Shown: positions 48,157 to 56,731 of the stretch, one piece after another | Layout: the number at the start of each line of letters is the position of its first letter | Position numbering within the stretch: the first letter of the stretch is position 1 | Assembly (NCBI GenBank): GCA_964387075.1 | Contig: CAYLVB010000003.1 | Coordinates: 186,001-250,000, forward strand | Reading direction: 5' to 3' | Length of the DNA stretch: 64,000 nucleotides | Origin: PALSA-968 sp964387075 | GTDB taxonomy: Bacteria > Bacteroidota > Bacteroidia > B-17B0 > Aurantibacillaceae | Position numbers and translations under genes: made by a program | The notes under the pieces: model-generated | Database searches by the model: none | The model's input: the letters and a program-made list of their open reading frames with translations, nothing else | Told to the model about the DNA's origin: nothing

Positions 48157-49554
48157 CTACTTCATACTTCCCACCATGTCCTCGGGCCTCACCCACTGAT
48201 CGAATTGTTCGTTGGTAACATAGCCTAATTCTAAAGCGGCTTCGCGTAAGGTTTTGTTCTCCTTGTGCGCTTTCTTCGCAATTTTTGCAGCTTTTTCGTA
48301 ACCAATGTGGGTGTTGAGGGAGGTCACAAGCATGAGTGAGTTCTCCATGTGTTTCTTGATGACCTCTTTATTTGGCTCGATGCCGATGGCGCATTTATCA
48401 TTGAAAGAAACGCAGGCATCGCCAATGAGGCGGGCGCTCTGCAATACGTTCGCTGCAATTACCGGTTTAAATACATTCAGCTCAAAATGACCGTTCAATC
48501 CTCCGATCGAAGCCGCAACATCGTTTCCGATAACCTGCGCGCAAACCATGGTCATTGCTTCGGGCTGCGTAGGATTTACTTTACCGGGCATGATAGAAGA
48601 GCCGGGCTCGTTATCGGGGATCACAATTTCTCCAATGCCTGAACGTGGCCCTGAGCTTAACATGCGAATATCATTGGCAATTTTAAAGAGCGCTACCGCC
48701 GAACGCTTCAGTGCGCCTGATAATTCCACCATTGCATCGTGTGCGGCGAGTGCTTCAAATTTATTAGGAGCGGTTATGAACGGAAAACCTGTTAGCTCAG
48801 CTATTTTTTTCGCCACCAAAACATCATACCCTTTTGGGGTATTCAATCCTGTTCCTACGGCTGTACCACCAAGCGCTAATTCTTTTACGGCCTCCAAAGC
48901 ATTGCGCAAAGCGCGTAGACTATTGGTAATTTGCTGTGCATAGCCGCTGAATTCTTGTCCGAGTGTAAGCGGCGTGGCATCCATAAAGTGCGTACGGCCG
49001 GTCTTTACAATGCCTTTATATTCTTCCGATTTTTTCTTCAGTGTGTCGCGCAGTTTCTCCATGCCCGGAATGGTGATCTCAACCACTTGTTTGTAAGCCG
49101 CTATATGCATGGCGGTTGGATAGGTATCGTTGCTCGATTGCGATTTATTTACATCATCATTCGGGTGCAAAACCTTGTTCTCATCGGTCAATTTTCCTCC
49201 CGTAAGCACATGCGCGCGATACGCGATCACTTCATTCGCGTTCATATTACTTTGTGTTCCCGAGCCCGTCTGCCAGATCACCAACGGAAACTGGTCATCC
49301 AGTTTATGCGCCAGGATCTCATCGCACACTTTACCAATGAGGTCGCTTTTCTCTTTCGATAAAACGCCCAACTCGCAATTGGCCATAGCGGCGGCTTTTT
49401 TCAAATAGCCAAAAGCATGAATGATCTCTTTGGGCATGCTGGCCTCCGGACCAATTTTAAAATTGTTGCGGCTGCGCTCGGTTTGAGCCCCCCAGTATTT
49501 ATCGGCAGGCACTTTTACCTCGCCCATCGTGTCGTGTTCGGTACGATATTCCAT
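48157..49554 (-). CDS. fumC: class II fumarate hydratase
   Basis: 465 residues from the ATG at 49554 (MEYRTEHDTMGEVKVPADKY), the family start; in-frame ATGs at 49578 and further up are less likely. Motifs: GAQTERSRNNFKIG, QTGSGTQSNMNANEVI, KSQSSNDTYPTAMHIA, GRTHFMDATPLTLGQEFSGY and the signature GSSIMPGKVNP, which includes the catalytic-loop Ser. It interconverts fumarate and malate in the citric acid cycle. No unusual features. Confidence 0.97.
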   Translation of the reverse strand: MEYRTEHDTMGEVKVPADKYWGAQTERSRNNFKIGPEASMPKEIIHAFGYLKKAAAMANCELGVLSKEKSDLIGKVCDEILAHKLDDQFPLVIWQTGSGTQSNMNANEVIAYRAHVLTGGKLTDENKVLHPNDDVNKSQSSNDTYPTAMHIAAYKQVVEITIPGMEKLRDTLKKKSEEYKGIVKTGRTHFMDATPLTLGQEFSGYAQQITNSLRALRNALEAVKELALGGTAVGTGLNTPKGYDVLVAKKIAELTGFPFITAPNKFEALAAHDAMVELSGALKRSAVALFKIANDIRMLSSGPRSGIGEIVIPDNEPGSSIMPGKVNPTQPEAMTMVCAQVIGNDVAASIGGLNGHFELNVFKPVIAANVLQSARLIGDACVSFNDKCAIGIEPNKEVIKKHMENSLMLVTSLNTHIGYEKAAKIAKKAHKENKTLREAALELGYVTNEQFDQWVRPEDMVGSMK

Positions 49555-49727
49555 ATTTGATTTTATTACAGTTTCCATAAGGCGAAAGTAGGGTTTTTGT
49601 TGTATTTTAAATAGCAAAAAGCCTAAATGTTACTGCCTGTAAAAAACCGCTAATTCTCAAGTCGTTAAACCGCCTGAAACTCACCGTTTTCTGCCATAAA
49701 ATACTAACTTTGTCACTCAAGTTAAAA

Positions 49728-50270
49728 ATGCAAACACAGCTCGACATAGAAAAGCTCAAATATCCTACCGGCAAGTTTGTTCCGCCCGCGGCATTCAGTG
49801 CTGAGGCGGTAAAGAATAACATTGCCGAAATGGAAAAACTTCCCGCAGACCTGGAGGCGGCGGTAAAAGGACTGTCTTCCAAAGAACTTTTATATGGCTA
49901 TCGCCCCGGAAGCTGGAACATCAAACAGATCGTGCATCATTTGGCTGATAGTCACGTGAATTTTCATACACGACTTCGCTTAACCCTTACCGAAGAAAAA
50001 CCCACTATCAAACCTTACGACGAGAATGCCTGGGCAAAACTGGTTGACGGAAACAGCGACGATCTTGCATCTTCCCTGATTTTAGTAAAAGGGGTTCACG
50101 CGCGTGCGGTTGAGCTTTTGAAAACATTGAACGAAAAAGATCTTGCCCGCGAATATTATCATCCCGAAAATAAAAAAGACTGGAACTTATTTTGGTTGTT
50201 AGGGCTTTATGCATGGCACGGAAAACATCATGTAGGACAAATTAAAGTTGCTTTAGAGCACAAATTTTAG
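49728..50270 (+). CDS. DinB/YfiT-family putative metal-dependent transferase
   Basis: 180 residues from the ATG at 49728, just after the -7 box TAACTTTG (49704-49711). The four-helix DinB fold has metal-binding histidines in IKQIVHHLADSHVNFHTRL and LLGLYAWHGKHHVGQIKVAL. FVPPAAFSAEAVKNNIAEME and GYRPGSWNIKQ are YfiT-like. YfiT relatives include bacillithiol transferases; which thiol is used in this organism is unknown. It ends three bases before the aspS start. Confidence 0.87.
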   Translation: MQTQLDIEKLKYPTGKFVPPAAFSAEAVKNNIAEMEKLPADLEAAVKGLSSKELLYGYRPGSWNIKQIVHHLADSHVNFHTRLRLTLTEEKPTIKPYDENAWAKLVDGNSDDLASSLILVKGVHARAVELLKTLNEKDLAREYYHPENKKDWNLFWLLGLYAWHGKHHVGQIKVALEHKF

Positions 50271-50273
50271 ACT

Positions 50274-52064
50274 GTGAAAACGAATCTTAGAACACATACC
50301 TGCGGGGAATTACGAATAACCGATATTGGAAAAGCTGTAACGCTTTGCGGTTGGGTGCAGAAAAGCCGCAACATGGGCGGACTTACTTTTATTGACCTCC
50401 GCGATCGTTACGGGATCACTCAATTGTCATTTAATTCGGAGTCAAATGCCGGTTTGTCTGAAGAGGCCAATAAATTAGGCCGCGAGTTTGTTGTGGTGGC
50501 TGTGGGAGAAGTGATCGAGCGATCGAGCAAGAATAAAAATATTCCTACCGGGGAGGTCGAGATCCGCGTTACCTCTTTGAAAGTTTTGAACTCGGCCATC
50601 ACTCCGCCGTTCACCATTGAAGATGAGAGTGACGGGGGCGATGAACTGCGCATGAAATACCGCTACCTCGATCTGCGCCGGAACATTGTAAGAAAGAATT
50701 TAGAATTGCGCCATCGCCTCGCGATAGAGACTCGTAATTATCTCGATAAAGAAAATTTCCTGGAGGTAGAAACTCCCGTGCTTATCAAATCCACACCCGA
50801 AGGGGCCCGCGATTTTGTGGTTCCTTCCCGCGTGCACGAAGGCGAATTTTATGCGTTACCGCAGTCGCCCCAAACCTTTAAACAACTTTTGATGGTTAGC
50901 GGCTTTGATCGCTATTATCAAATTGTAAAATGTTTCCGCGATGAAGATCTTCGTGCCGATCGCCAGCCTGAGTTCACGCAGATAGACTGCGAGATGAGTT
51001 TTGTTGAGCAGGAAGATATCCTCCAAACCTTTGAGGGGTTAACGCGCCATTTATTCAAAACCGTAAAAGGAATTGACATTCCTGCGCTGCCACGCATGAC
51101 CTATGCCGACGCGATGAAAAATTACGGCAACGATAAGCCCGACACGCGTTTTGAAATGAAGTTCGTTGAACTAAATGATGTAGTGAAGGGAAAGAGCTTT
51201 AAGGTATTTGACGATGCCGGGCTTGTTGTGGGCATTTGCGCGAAAGGCGCGGCTGAATACACACGCAAGCAATTGGATGAATTAACCGAATTTGTAAAAC
51301 GTCCGCAGATAGGCGCAACCGGCCTGGTTTACGCGCGGTACAATGCAGATGGAACTTTAAAATCGAGCGTAGATAAATTTTACAACGAAGAGGAGTTAAA
51401 AAAATGGGCGGCAGCATTCAACGCGCAACCGGGTGATCTCATCCTGGTTTTAGCGGGCGAAGAAAACAAAACGCGCAAAGCACTTTCTGAGCTGCGCCTG
51501 GAAATGGGCACGCGCTTAGGCCTGCGCGATAAGAACAAATTCTCATGCCTTTGGGTGATCGATTTTCCTTTGCTGGAATGGAACGAAGGTGATACAAATC
51601 TTTTAGAATCTTTGCGCGGGCGCTGGGTGGCGAAGCACCATCCATTTACCTCGCCTAAAGCCGAGGATGTAGCGTTACTCGAAACAAACCCTGGCATGGT
51701 TCGTGCTAATGCCTATGATATTGTGATCAATGGCGTAGAAATAGGCGGTGGTTCCATAAGAATACACAGCAAAGAACTGCAGGGAAAAATGTTTGAGACG
51801 CTTGGCTTTACCAAAGAAGAAGCGCAGGCTCAGTTCGGCTTCCTGATGAATGCCTTTGAATTTGGAGCGCCTCCCCACGGCGGTATAGCGTTCGGCTTCG
51901 ATCGCTTGTGTTCCTTATTTGGCGGAGCCGATTCTATCCGGGATTTCATCGCTTTCCCAAAGAACAACGCGGCCCGCGACGTAATGATCGACAGCCCAAG
52001 TGAGATCAGCGACGAGCAATTGAATGAATTACATATCTTAGTAAAAAAAGGCAACAAGGTTTAA
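50274..52064 (+). CDS. aspS: aspartate--tRNA ligase
   Basis: 596 residues, bacterial-type AspRS with the GAD insertion. GTG start at 50274, matching the family N-terminus (NLRTHTCGELR). The OB-fold anticodon domain (CGWVQKSRNMGGLTFIDLRD) is followed by class II motif 1 (FLEVETPVLIKSTPEGARDF), motif 2 (CFRDEDLRADRQPEFTQIDC) and motif 3 (GGIAFGFDRLCSLFGGADS). It charges tRNA-Asp. It is probably co-transcribed with the upstream DinB-like gene. Confidence 0.97.
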   Translation: MKTNLRTHTCGELRITDIGKAVTLCGWVQKSRNMGGLTFIDLRDRYGITQLSFNSESNAGLSEEANKLGREFVVVAVGEVIERSSKNKNIPTGEVEIRVTSLKVLNSAITPPFTIEDESDGGDELRMKYRYLDLRRNIVRKNLELRHRLAIETRNYLDKENFLEVETPVLIKSTPEGARDFVVPSRVHEGEFYALPQSPQTFKQLLMVSGFDRYYQIVKCFRDEDLRADRQPEFTQIDCEMSFVEQEDILQTFEGLTRHLFKTVKGIDIPALPRMTYADAMKNYGNDKPDTRFEMKFVELNDVVKGKSFKVFDDAGLVVGICAKGAAEYTRKQLDELTEFVKRPQIGATGLVYARYNADGTLKSSVDKFYNEEELKKWAAAFNAQPGDLILVLAGEENKTRKALSELRLEMGTRLGLRDKNKFSCLWVIDFPLLEWNEGDTNLLESLRGRWVAKHHPFTSPKAEDVALLETNPGMVRANAYDIVINGVEIGGGSIRIHSKELQGKMFETLGFTKEEAQAQFGFLMNAFEFGAPPHGGIAFGFDRLCSLFGGADSIRDFIAFPKNNAARDVMIDSPSEISDEQLNELHILVKKGNKV

Positions 52065-52082
52065 TTATAAAAACATAACATC

Positions 52083-52523
52083 ATGAAACAACTCTTTTTA
52101 ACGCTATCGATCTGTTTACTTAGCGCCGTCACCTTCGGGCAAAACGTGGCAACAAAGCCCAAGACCGCGCCCAAGACCGGCACCGGCACAAAAACCCGTA
52201 ATACACCACAAAGTCACGTGGGTCAATGTTACGCCGACAAAACATGGAAATTGCAGAAGATCGAAAAGTTCGCTATAGAAAAAGCTCCGGGCGATGATCA
52301 AAAGAACGATATGCTTTTATTGAATGGCGATGGTACATTTAAAGTGGTTCTAAAAGGCGTTGAAAAAACCGGAACTTACAGCAAATCCGGTTCGTGGTTG
52401 AATCTTAAGCCAAATGACGGCAGTGAAGCCATGCCCTACAAGATCGAATCCTGCGAAGGCAGCACTTTAAAGGCCGACTGGCGCGACGGAGATACGCACA
52501 ATCATTTTACCTACGGATTGTAA
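52083..52523 (+). CDS. exported lipocalin-like hypothetical protein
   Basis: 146 residues. Signal peptide MKQLFLTLSICLLSAVTFGQ, a Thr/Lys-rich linker (KPKTAPKTGTGTKTRNTPQS), then a small beta domain with DKTWKLQKIEKFAIEKAPGD, LLNGDGTFKVVLKGVEKTGT and YSKSGSWLNLKPNDGSEAM, as in lipocalin-like domains of Bacteroidota. The role is unknown. It lies between aspS and the GT2 gene in the same direction. Confidence 0.75.
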   Translation: MKQLFLTLSICLLSAVTFGQNVATKPKTAPKTGTGTKTRNTPQSHVGQCYADKTWKLQKIEKFAIEKAPGDDQKNDMLLLNGDGTFKVVLKGVEKTGTYSKSGSWLNLKPNDGSEAMPYKIESCEGSTLKADWRDGDTHNHFTYGL

Positions 52524-52530
52524 TCTATTT

Positions 52531-53457
52531 ATGGTAGATTTCTCTGTCATTATTCCTATTTACAACGAGGAGCTGAACATTCCTAACCTGCTTACCCGCC
52601 TGAGGCCGGTGGTAGAGAAAACAGGAATGTCGTACGAGCTGCTTTTTGTGAATGACGGCAGCCGGGACCGCTCTTTGCAATTGATAAAAGCTTTGGCGCA
52701 AGCCGACAGCCATGTTCGCTATATTGATTTCAGCCGCAATTTTGGTCACCAGGTAGCTGTAACAGCAGGAATTGATCATAGCAAAGGAAACATCATCGCT
52801 ATTATTGATGCCGACCTGCAGGACCCGCCCGAGCTTATTGAAAAAATGATCGCCTTGATCAAACAGGGCAATGAGGTGGTGTATGCAAAACGCCGTTCCA
52901 GAAAAGATAAGAACGTGCTTAAGAAAGCTGCCTACAAAACATTCTATCGTTTGCTGGCAAAGATCTCGAATGTGGAAGTTCCGCTGGATACAGGTGATTT
53001 TAGGGTAATGACCCGGAAAGTTGCCGAGGTATTAAAGAATATGCCCGAGCAGCATAAATTTTTGCGTGGACAAATTGCCTGGCTGGGTTTCAAGCAAACT
53101 TTTGTGGAATACGACCGCGATGCGCGCGCTGCGGGCGAGCCGGGATATACTTACAAAAAACTTTTTAAACTTGCCTTTGATGGTATTACGGGTTTCTCGA
53201 ATGTGCCCCTACGCATTGCAACCATCATGGGTTTTGTTGTTTCGGGCATTTCGCTGGCGCTGATCGTTTACGCGCTTGCCGGTTATTTCTTCTTTAAAAG
53301 TGAAATGCCCAAGGGATGGGCCTCGCTCATGATCGCTGTTTCTTTTATTGGCGGCGTTCAGCTTCTGTGCCTGGGTATCATCGGCGAATACATCAGTCGT
53401 CTGCAAACCGACATTCGCAAGCGCCCGCTTTATATAGTTAACGAAACCAATTGTTGA
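52531..53457 (+). CDS. GT2 glycosyltransferase (GtrB/DPM1-like)
   Basis: 308 residues. The GT2 catalytic domain has FSVIIPIYNEELNIPNLLTR, LFVNDGSRDRSLQLIK, and the metal-binding IIDADLQDPPELIEKM; FRVMTRKVAEVLKNMPEQHK follows. Two C-terminal membrane helices (ATIMGFVVSGISLALIVYAL, ASLMIAVSFIGGVQLLCLGI) and IGEYISRLQTDIRKRPLYIV match polyprenyl-phosphate glucosyl- or mannosyltransferases. It probably makes an undecaprenyl-linked sugar for envelope glycans. The stop TGA overlaps the next ATG by one base (TGATG). Confidence 0.9.
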   Translation: MVDFSVIIPIYNEELNIPNLLTRLRPVVEKTGMSYELLFVNDGSRDRSLQLIKALAQADSHVRYIDFSRNFGHQVAVTAGIDHSKGNIIAIIDADLQDPPELIEKMIALIKQGNEVVYAKRRSRKDKNVLKKAAYKTFYRLLAKISNVEVPLDTGDFRVMTRKVAEVLKNMPEQHKFLRGQIAWLGFKQTFVEYDRDARAAGEPGYTYKKLFKLAFDGITGFSNVPLRIATIMGFVVSGISLALIVYALAGYFFFKSEMPKGWASLMIAVSFIGGVQLLCLGIIGEYISRLQTDIRKRPLYIVNETNC

Positions 53458-54266
53458 TGCACTCCTTGCAGCACCATATGATGTTCATCAATTTCCGGTG
53501 GATAGACGCCGTAGATATTTTTTTGGTGGCGGTACTTCTGTATCAATTATACAATATCATTAAAGGCACTCCCGCCGTAAGCGTGTTCATTGGCATTACG
53601 GCCATCTATGTGTTTTGGATCTTCATTCGCGCGTTCGACATGAAGCTTTTTGGTTCTATCCTCGGGAAATTCATTGACGTGGGTGTGATCGCTATTATCG
53701 TGGTGTTCCAGCAGGAGCTGCGAAGATTTTTGCTGTTCATTGGAAGCAGCGAGTTCCTTAGTCGCAATAAATTCCTGGCTCGGATCTTTCATCCCGCCAA
53801 GAGCGGTTTTGCCGAGGAATATGCCAAAGTTGATTTTTCCTCGCTGCTTAAGGCCTGCTTTAAAATGAGTGAAAGCCATACAGGCGCCCTGATCGTTCTG
53901 GCCCGCAACAGCGATCTTAATTTTTACATCAATAGTGGCGAGCCGATTGATTCGGCGGTTAGCGAACGCATGCTGGAAAATATCTTTTTTAAGAACTCGC
54001 CGCTGCACGATGGAGCTGTGATCATTCATGGTAATCGCATTATAGCGGCGCGTTGCATATTACCTGTTACCGAAAAAGAACAGTTTCCCGCACATTACGG
54101 CATGCGACATCGTGCGGCGGTAGGCATTACAGAAAGTACAGACGCGATCGCCCTGATCGTATCCGAACAAACGGGCGGGGTTTCCATGTCTGTTAACGGA
54201 ACCATTCGCTCTAACCTGAATCTTGAGAAACTGAAAATGTATCTTGAAAAGGAAATGGGCCGCTAG
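53457..54266 (+). CDS. cdaA: diadenylate cyclase (CdaA type)
   Basis: 269 residues from the ATG at 53457; a TTG two codons earlier is possible. Three N-terminal membrane segments (DIFLVAVLLYQLYNII, VSVFIGITAIYVFWIFI, IDVGVIAIIVVFQQEL) precede the DAC domain, which has the catalytic motifs SPLHDGAVII (DGA at about 185-187) and YGMRHRAAVGI (RHR at about 217-219). It makes c-di-AMP from two ATP at the membrane. The regulator CdaR and glmM are not adjacent; coupling to the GT2 gene suggests a link to envelope synthesis. Confidence 0.95.
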   Translation: MHSLQHHMMFINFRWIDAVDIFLVAVLLYQLYNIIKGTPAVSVFIGITAIYVFWIFIRAFDMKLFGSILGKFIDVGVIAIIVVFQQELRRFLLFIGSSEFLSRNKFLARIFHPAKSGFAEEYAKVDFSSLLKACFKMSESHTGALIVLARNSDLNFYINSGEPIDSAVSERMLENIFFKNSPLHDGAVIIHGNRIIAARCILPVTEKEQFPAHYGMRHRAAVGITESTDAIALIVSEQTGGVSMSVNGTIRSNLNLEKLKMYLEKEMGR

Positions 54267-54298
54267 ATGAATGGAAAACTTCTTTGAATGCCAAATGG

Positions 54299-55240
54299 TC
54301 ATCTCAGCGCGGCGATCATCTTTTCTGCCAGCACCTCTGCTATCTTAACATTCGATTCGTGCGTCCAGCCCGCGATATGAGGTGTAAGAATGGTTTTTTC
54401 GGAATTAATTAAATACTGAAGCGGTTCCGGCAATTTTTCTTCTTCTATTTTCTCGAAAGAAACAGCTTCGTATTCTAAAACATCCAGGCAGGCTCCAAGC
54501 ACTTTCCCGTCTTTCATGTGCTTCACGAGGTCGGCCGTGTTCAGGCATTTTCCCCGCGCGGTGTTCAACACGTAAATATTCTTCCTGAACTTCTGCAAAT
54601 AAGCGTCGTTCACCAGGTAATTGGTTTCTTCCGTTAACGGAATGTGTAAGCTCAACACATCTGCTTTTTCAAAGATCTCCCCGGGAGTTGTCTCCCTGAC
54701 AAATTCATTTCCAAAGTCCTTTTTGTATTTGTCGTAGGCGAGAATTTTTACACCAAAGCCCTGCAAGCGTTTCGCGAAGGCGCTGCCGGTATTACCATAA
54801 CCAATAATGGCAATGGTCTTTCCGCCCAGCTCCACTCCCCTATTCGCTTCCCGCAGCCAAATACCATTTCTTACCTCGTCATTGGCTTTGCAAATATTAT
54901 TGAATAAGGCCAGCAACATCGCGAGCGTTTGTTCTCCTACGGCGTCGCGATTTCCTTCGGGAGAGTGCAAGCAGGTTATTCTCTTCTTTTGCGCGTATTC
55001 TACGTCTATGTTTTCCATCCCGGCCCCGGCGCGCGCAATACAGCGCAGTTTTGGGGCTGAGTCAATAATTTCCCGGGTGATCCTGAATTTGCTTCGAATA
55101 ACTATCGCGTCATATTCCGGAATTATTTTTTTCAATTCCTCCTCATTTCTGTCATAGAAGAGGTCGCAGGTATGCCCGGCCTCAATAAGGATTTCGTGCA
55201 TACGCGGGTGATTGCTGTCTATGAAAAGAATTTGCGCCAT
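54299..55240 (-). CDS. D-2-hydroxyacid dehydrogenase (SerA-like)
   Basis: 313 residues. The NAD-binding Rossmann motif IAIIGYGNTGSAFAKRL is near residue 145. Catalytic residues are Arg in VLNTARGKCLN, Glu in LGACLDVLEYEA and His in ILTPHIAGWTHES. IRSKFRITREIIDSAPKLRC and ARAGAGMENIDVEYAQKK are 3-phosphoglycerate-dehydrogenase-like. There is no C-terminal ACT domain, as in short SerA forms. Serine biosynthesis is likely, but another 2-hydroxyacid is possible. It lies downstream of mgtE on the same strand, 9 bp apart. Confidence 0.88.
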   Translation of the reverse strand: MAQILFIDSNHPRMHEILIEAGHTCDLFYDRNEEELKKIIPEYDAIVIRSKFRITREIIDSAPKLRCIARAGAGMENIDVEYAQKKRITCLHSPEGNRDAVGEQTLAMLLALFNNICKANDEVRNGIWLREANRGVELGGKTIAIIGYGNTGSAFAKRLQGFGVKILAYDKYKKDFGNEFVRETTPGEIFEKADVLSLHIPLTEETNYLVNDAYLQKFRKNIYVLNTARGKCLNTADLVKHMKDGKVLGACLDVLEYEAVSFEKIEEEKLPEPLQYLINSEKTILTPHIAGWTHESNVKIAEVLAEKMIAALR

Positions 55241-55249
55241 ACGAGCGAA

Positions 55250-56641
55250 TTATAACAAGACCCCGCGCAAAATGATCGAGGCCACCGAAAAATAAATGAT
55301 CAGACCGGTTACATCCACCAGTGTTGCCACGAATGGCGCAGAACACACGGCCGGATCGAGTTTGGCGCGCTTCAGAAAGATCGGGAACAAGGAGCCCGCC
55401 AAATTGCCCCAAATGACAACGAACAACAAAGTAATTGCCACCGTGAATCCTACCGGTACCCAGTGCTGGCCATATACATCTACAAACGACGACCAAATGG
55501 CAACACGCATAAATCCTACAATAGCTAGTATAAGGCCAAGCGTTAAACCAACAGCCAGCTCTTTCTTAAAGATGCGCCACCAATCCCTGAATGTAATTTC
55601 TCCCAACGCCAGGGCACGCACAATAAGTGTACTGGCCTGTGAGCCGGTATTTCCCCCACTGGAAATGATCAGCGGAACAAATAAAGCGAGTATCACCGCC
55701 TTTGCTAATTGGTTCTCGAAAAAACCCATCGCTGTTGCGGTTAAGCTTTCTCCAATGAACAGCACCACCAGCCAGCCGGCACGTTTTTTTATCAGTCCCC
55801 AAACCGAGGTGGCCATGTAGGGCTCGTCCAGTCCTTCAACGGCGCCCATTTTATGTGCGTCGTCGGTCTCTTCAGCCCGGATCACATCCACCACATCGTC
55901 AACCGTAATGCGGCCTACCAATCTTCCTAAATTATCTACCACGGGTATCACAACCAGGTCATATTTCTGGAACACTTCTGCAATATCCTCTGAAGAAGCG
56001 TTTGTGCTTACCTTAATAACATCCTTGTCGTATATCTCTTCGATACGCGCTATCGGATGCGAGATCAATAATTTCTTGAGCGAAAGCATTCCTATCAACT
56101 GATCCTTTTCGTTCACAACATATACCGCATACATCACGTTCACATCATCTGCCTGCCTGCGTATCTCATCGATACACGTGCTCACCGAGTCGTAATAGTA
56201 AATGCTCACAAGCTCTTTCGCCATCAGCGATCCCGCTGTTCCTTCGGCATAGGTCATCAGGTCGGCCACATCGCCTGCCTGCTCGTGATCCTCCATGTGC
56301 GAGAGTACTTCGTCCTGAATCTCCTCGGGAAGTTCGTTGATCACGTCGGCCGCGTCGTCAGAGTCCAGGTTGTCGATCTGCTCAGCTATTTCTTTGGTAG
56401 AAAGCCCGGCAAGTAATTCCTCGCGCAATTCTTCCCTTAACTCAATGAGTACGGCCGACGCGGTCTCTTCATCTAAAAGTTCGTAGAGATAGGCGGCCTC
56501 GTCGAATTCGAGGTGGTTGAGGGTTTCTGCAATATCGGCGGGAAATAGGTCGTGTAAAAGGTATTTACCAGATTCGGCGTCATGATTCTCAACGGCCGCT
56601 TTCAGCTTTTCCAGCAGGTCATTACTTACCTCGAATTGCAT
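55250..56641 (-). CDS. mgtE: magnesium transporter MgtE
   Basis: 463 residues from the ATG at 56641. Cytosolic MgtE N domain (HDLFPADIAETLNHLEFDEA, LSTKEIAEQIDNLDSDDAAD) at 25-135, a CBS pair (MYAVYVVNEKDQLIGMLSLK, LVVIPVVDNLGRLVGRITVD) at 135-260, and five membrane helices with the signature LALFVPLIISSGGNTGSQAS. It is a Mg2+ channel gated by intracellular Mg2+ through the N and CBS domains. The residues shown are all as expected. Confidence 0.95.
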   Translation of the reverse strand: MQFEVSNDLLEKLKAAVENHDAESGKYLLHDLFPADIAETLNHLEFDEAAYLYELLDEETASAVLIELREELREELLAGLSTKEIAEQIDNLDSDDAADVINELPEEIQDEVLSHMEDHEQAGDVADLMTYAEGTAGSLMAKELVSIYYYDSVSTCIDEIRRQADDVNVMYAVYVVNEKDQLIGMLSLKKLLISHPIARIEEIYDKDVIKVSTNASSEDIAEVFQKYDLVVIPVVDNLGRLVGRITVDDVVDVIRAEETDDAHKMGAVEGLDEPYMATSVWGLIKKRAGWLVVLFIGESLTATAMGFFENQLAKAVILALFVPLIISSGGNTGSQASTLIVRALALGEITFRDWWRIFKKELAVGLTLGLILAIVGFMRVAIWSSFVDVYGQHWVPVGFTVAITLLFVVIWGNLAGSLFPIFLKRAKLDPAVCSAPFVATLVDVTGLIIYFSVASIILRGVLL

Positions 56642-56731
56642 AGCGTGCAAAGATAGAAAAAGGCTTTTTTAAATTAGCCTATATTCTTGTAAAAAGGAGG
56701 GCTTTTCCATAATATTGCAGAAAACTACGCC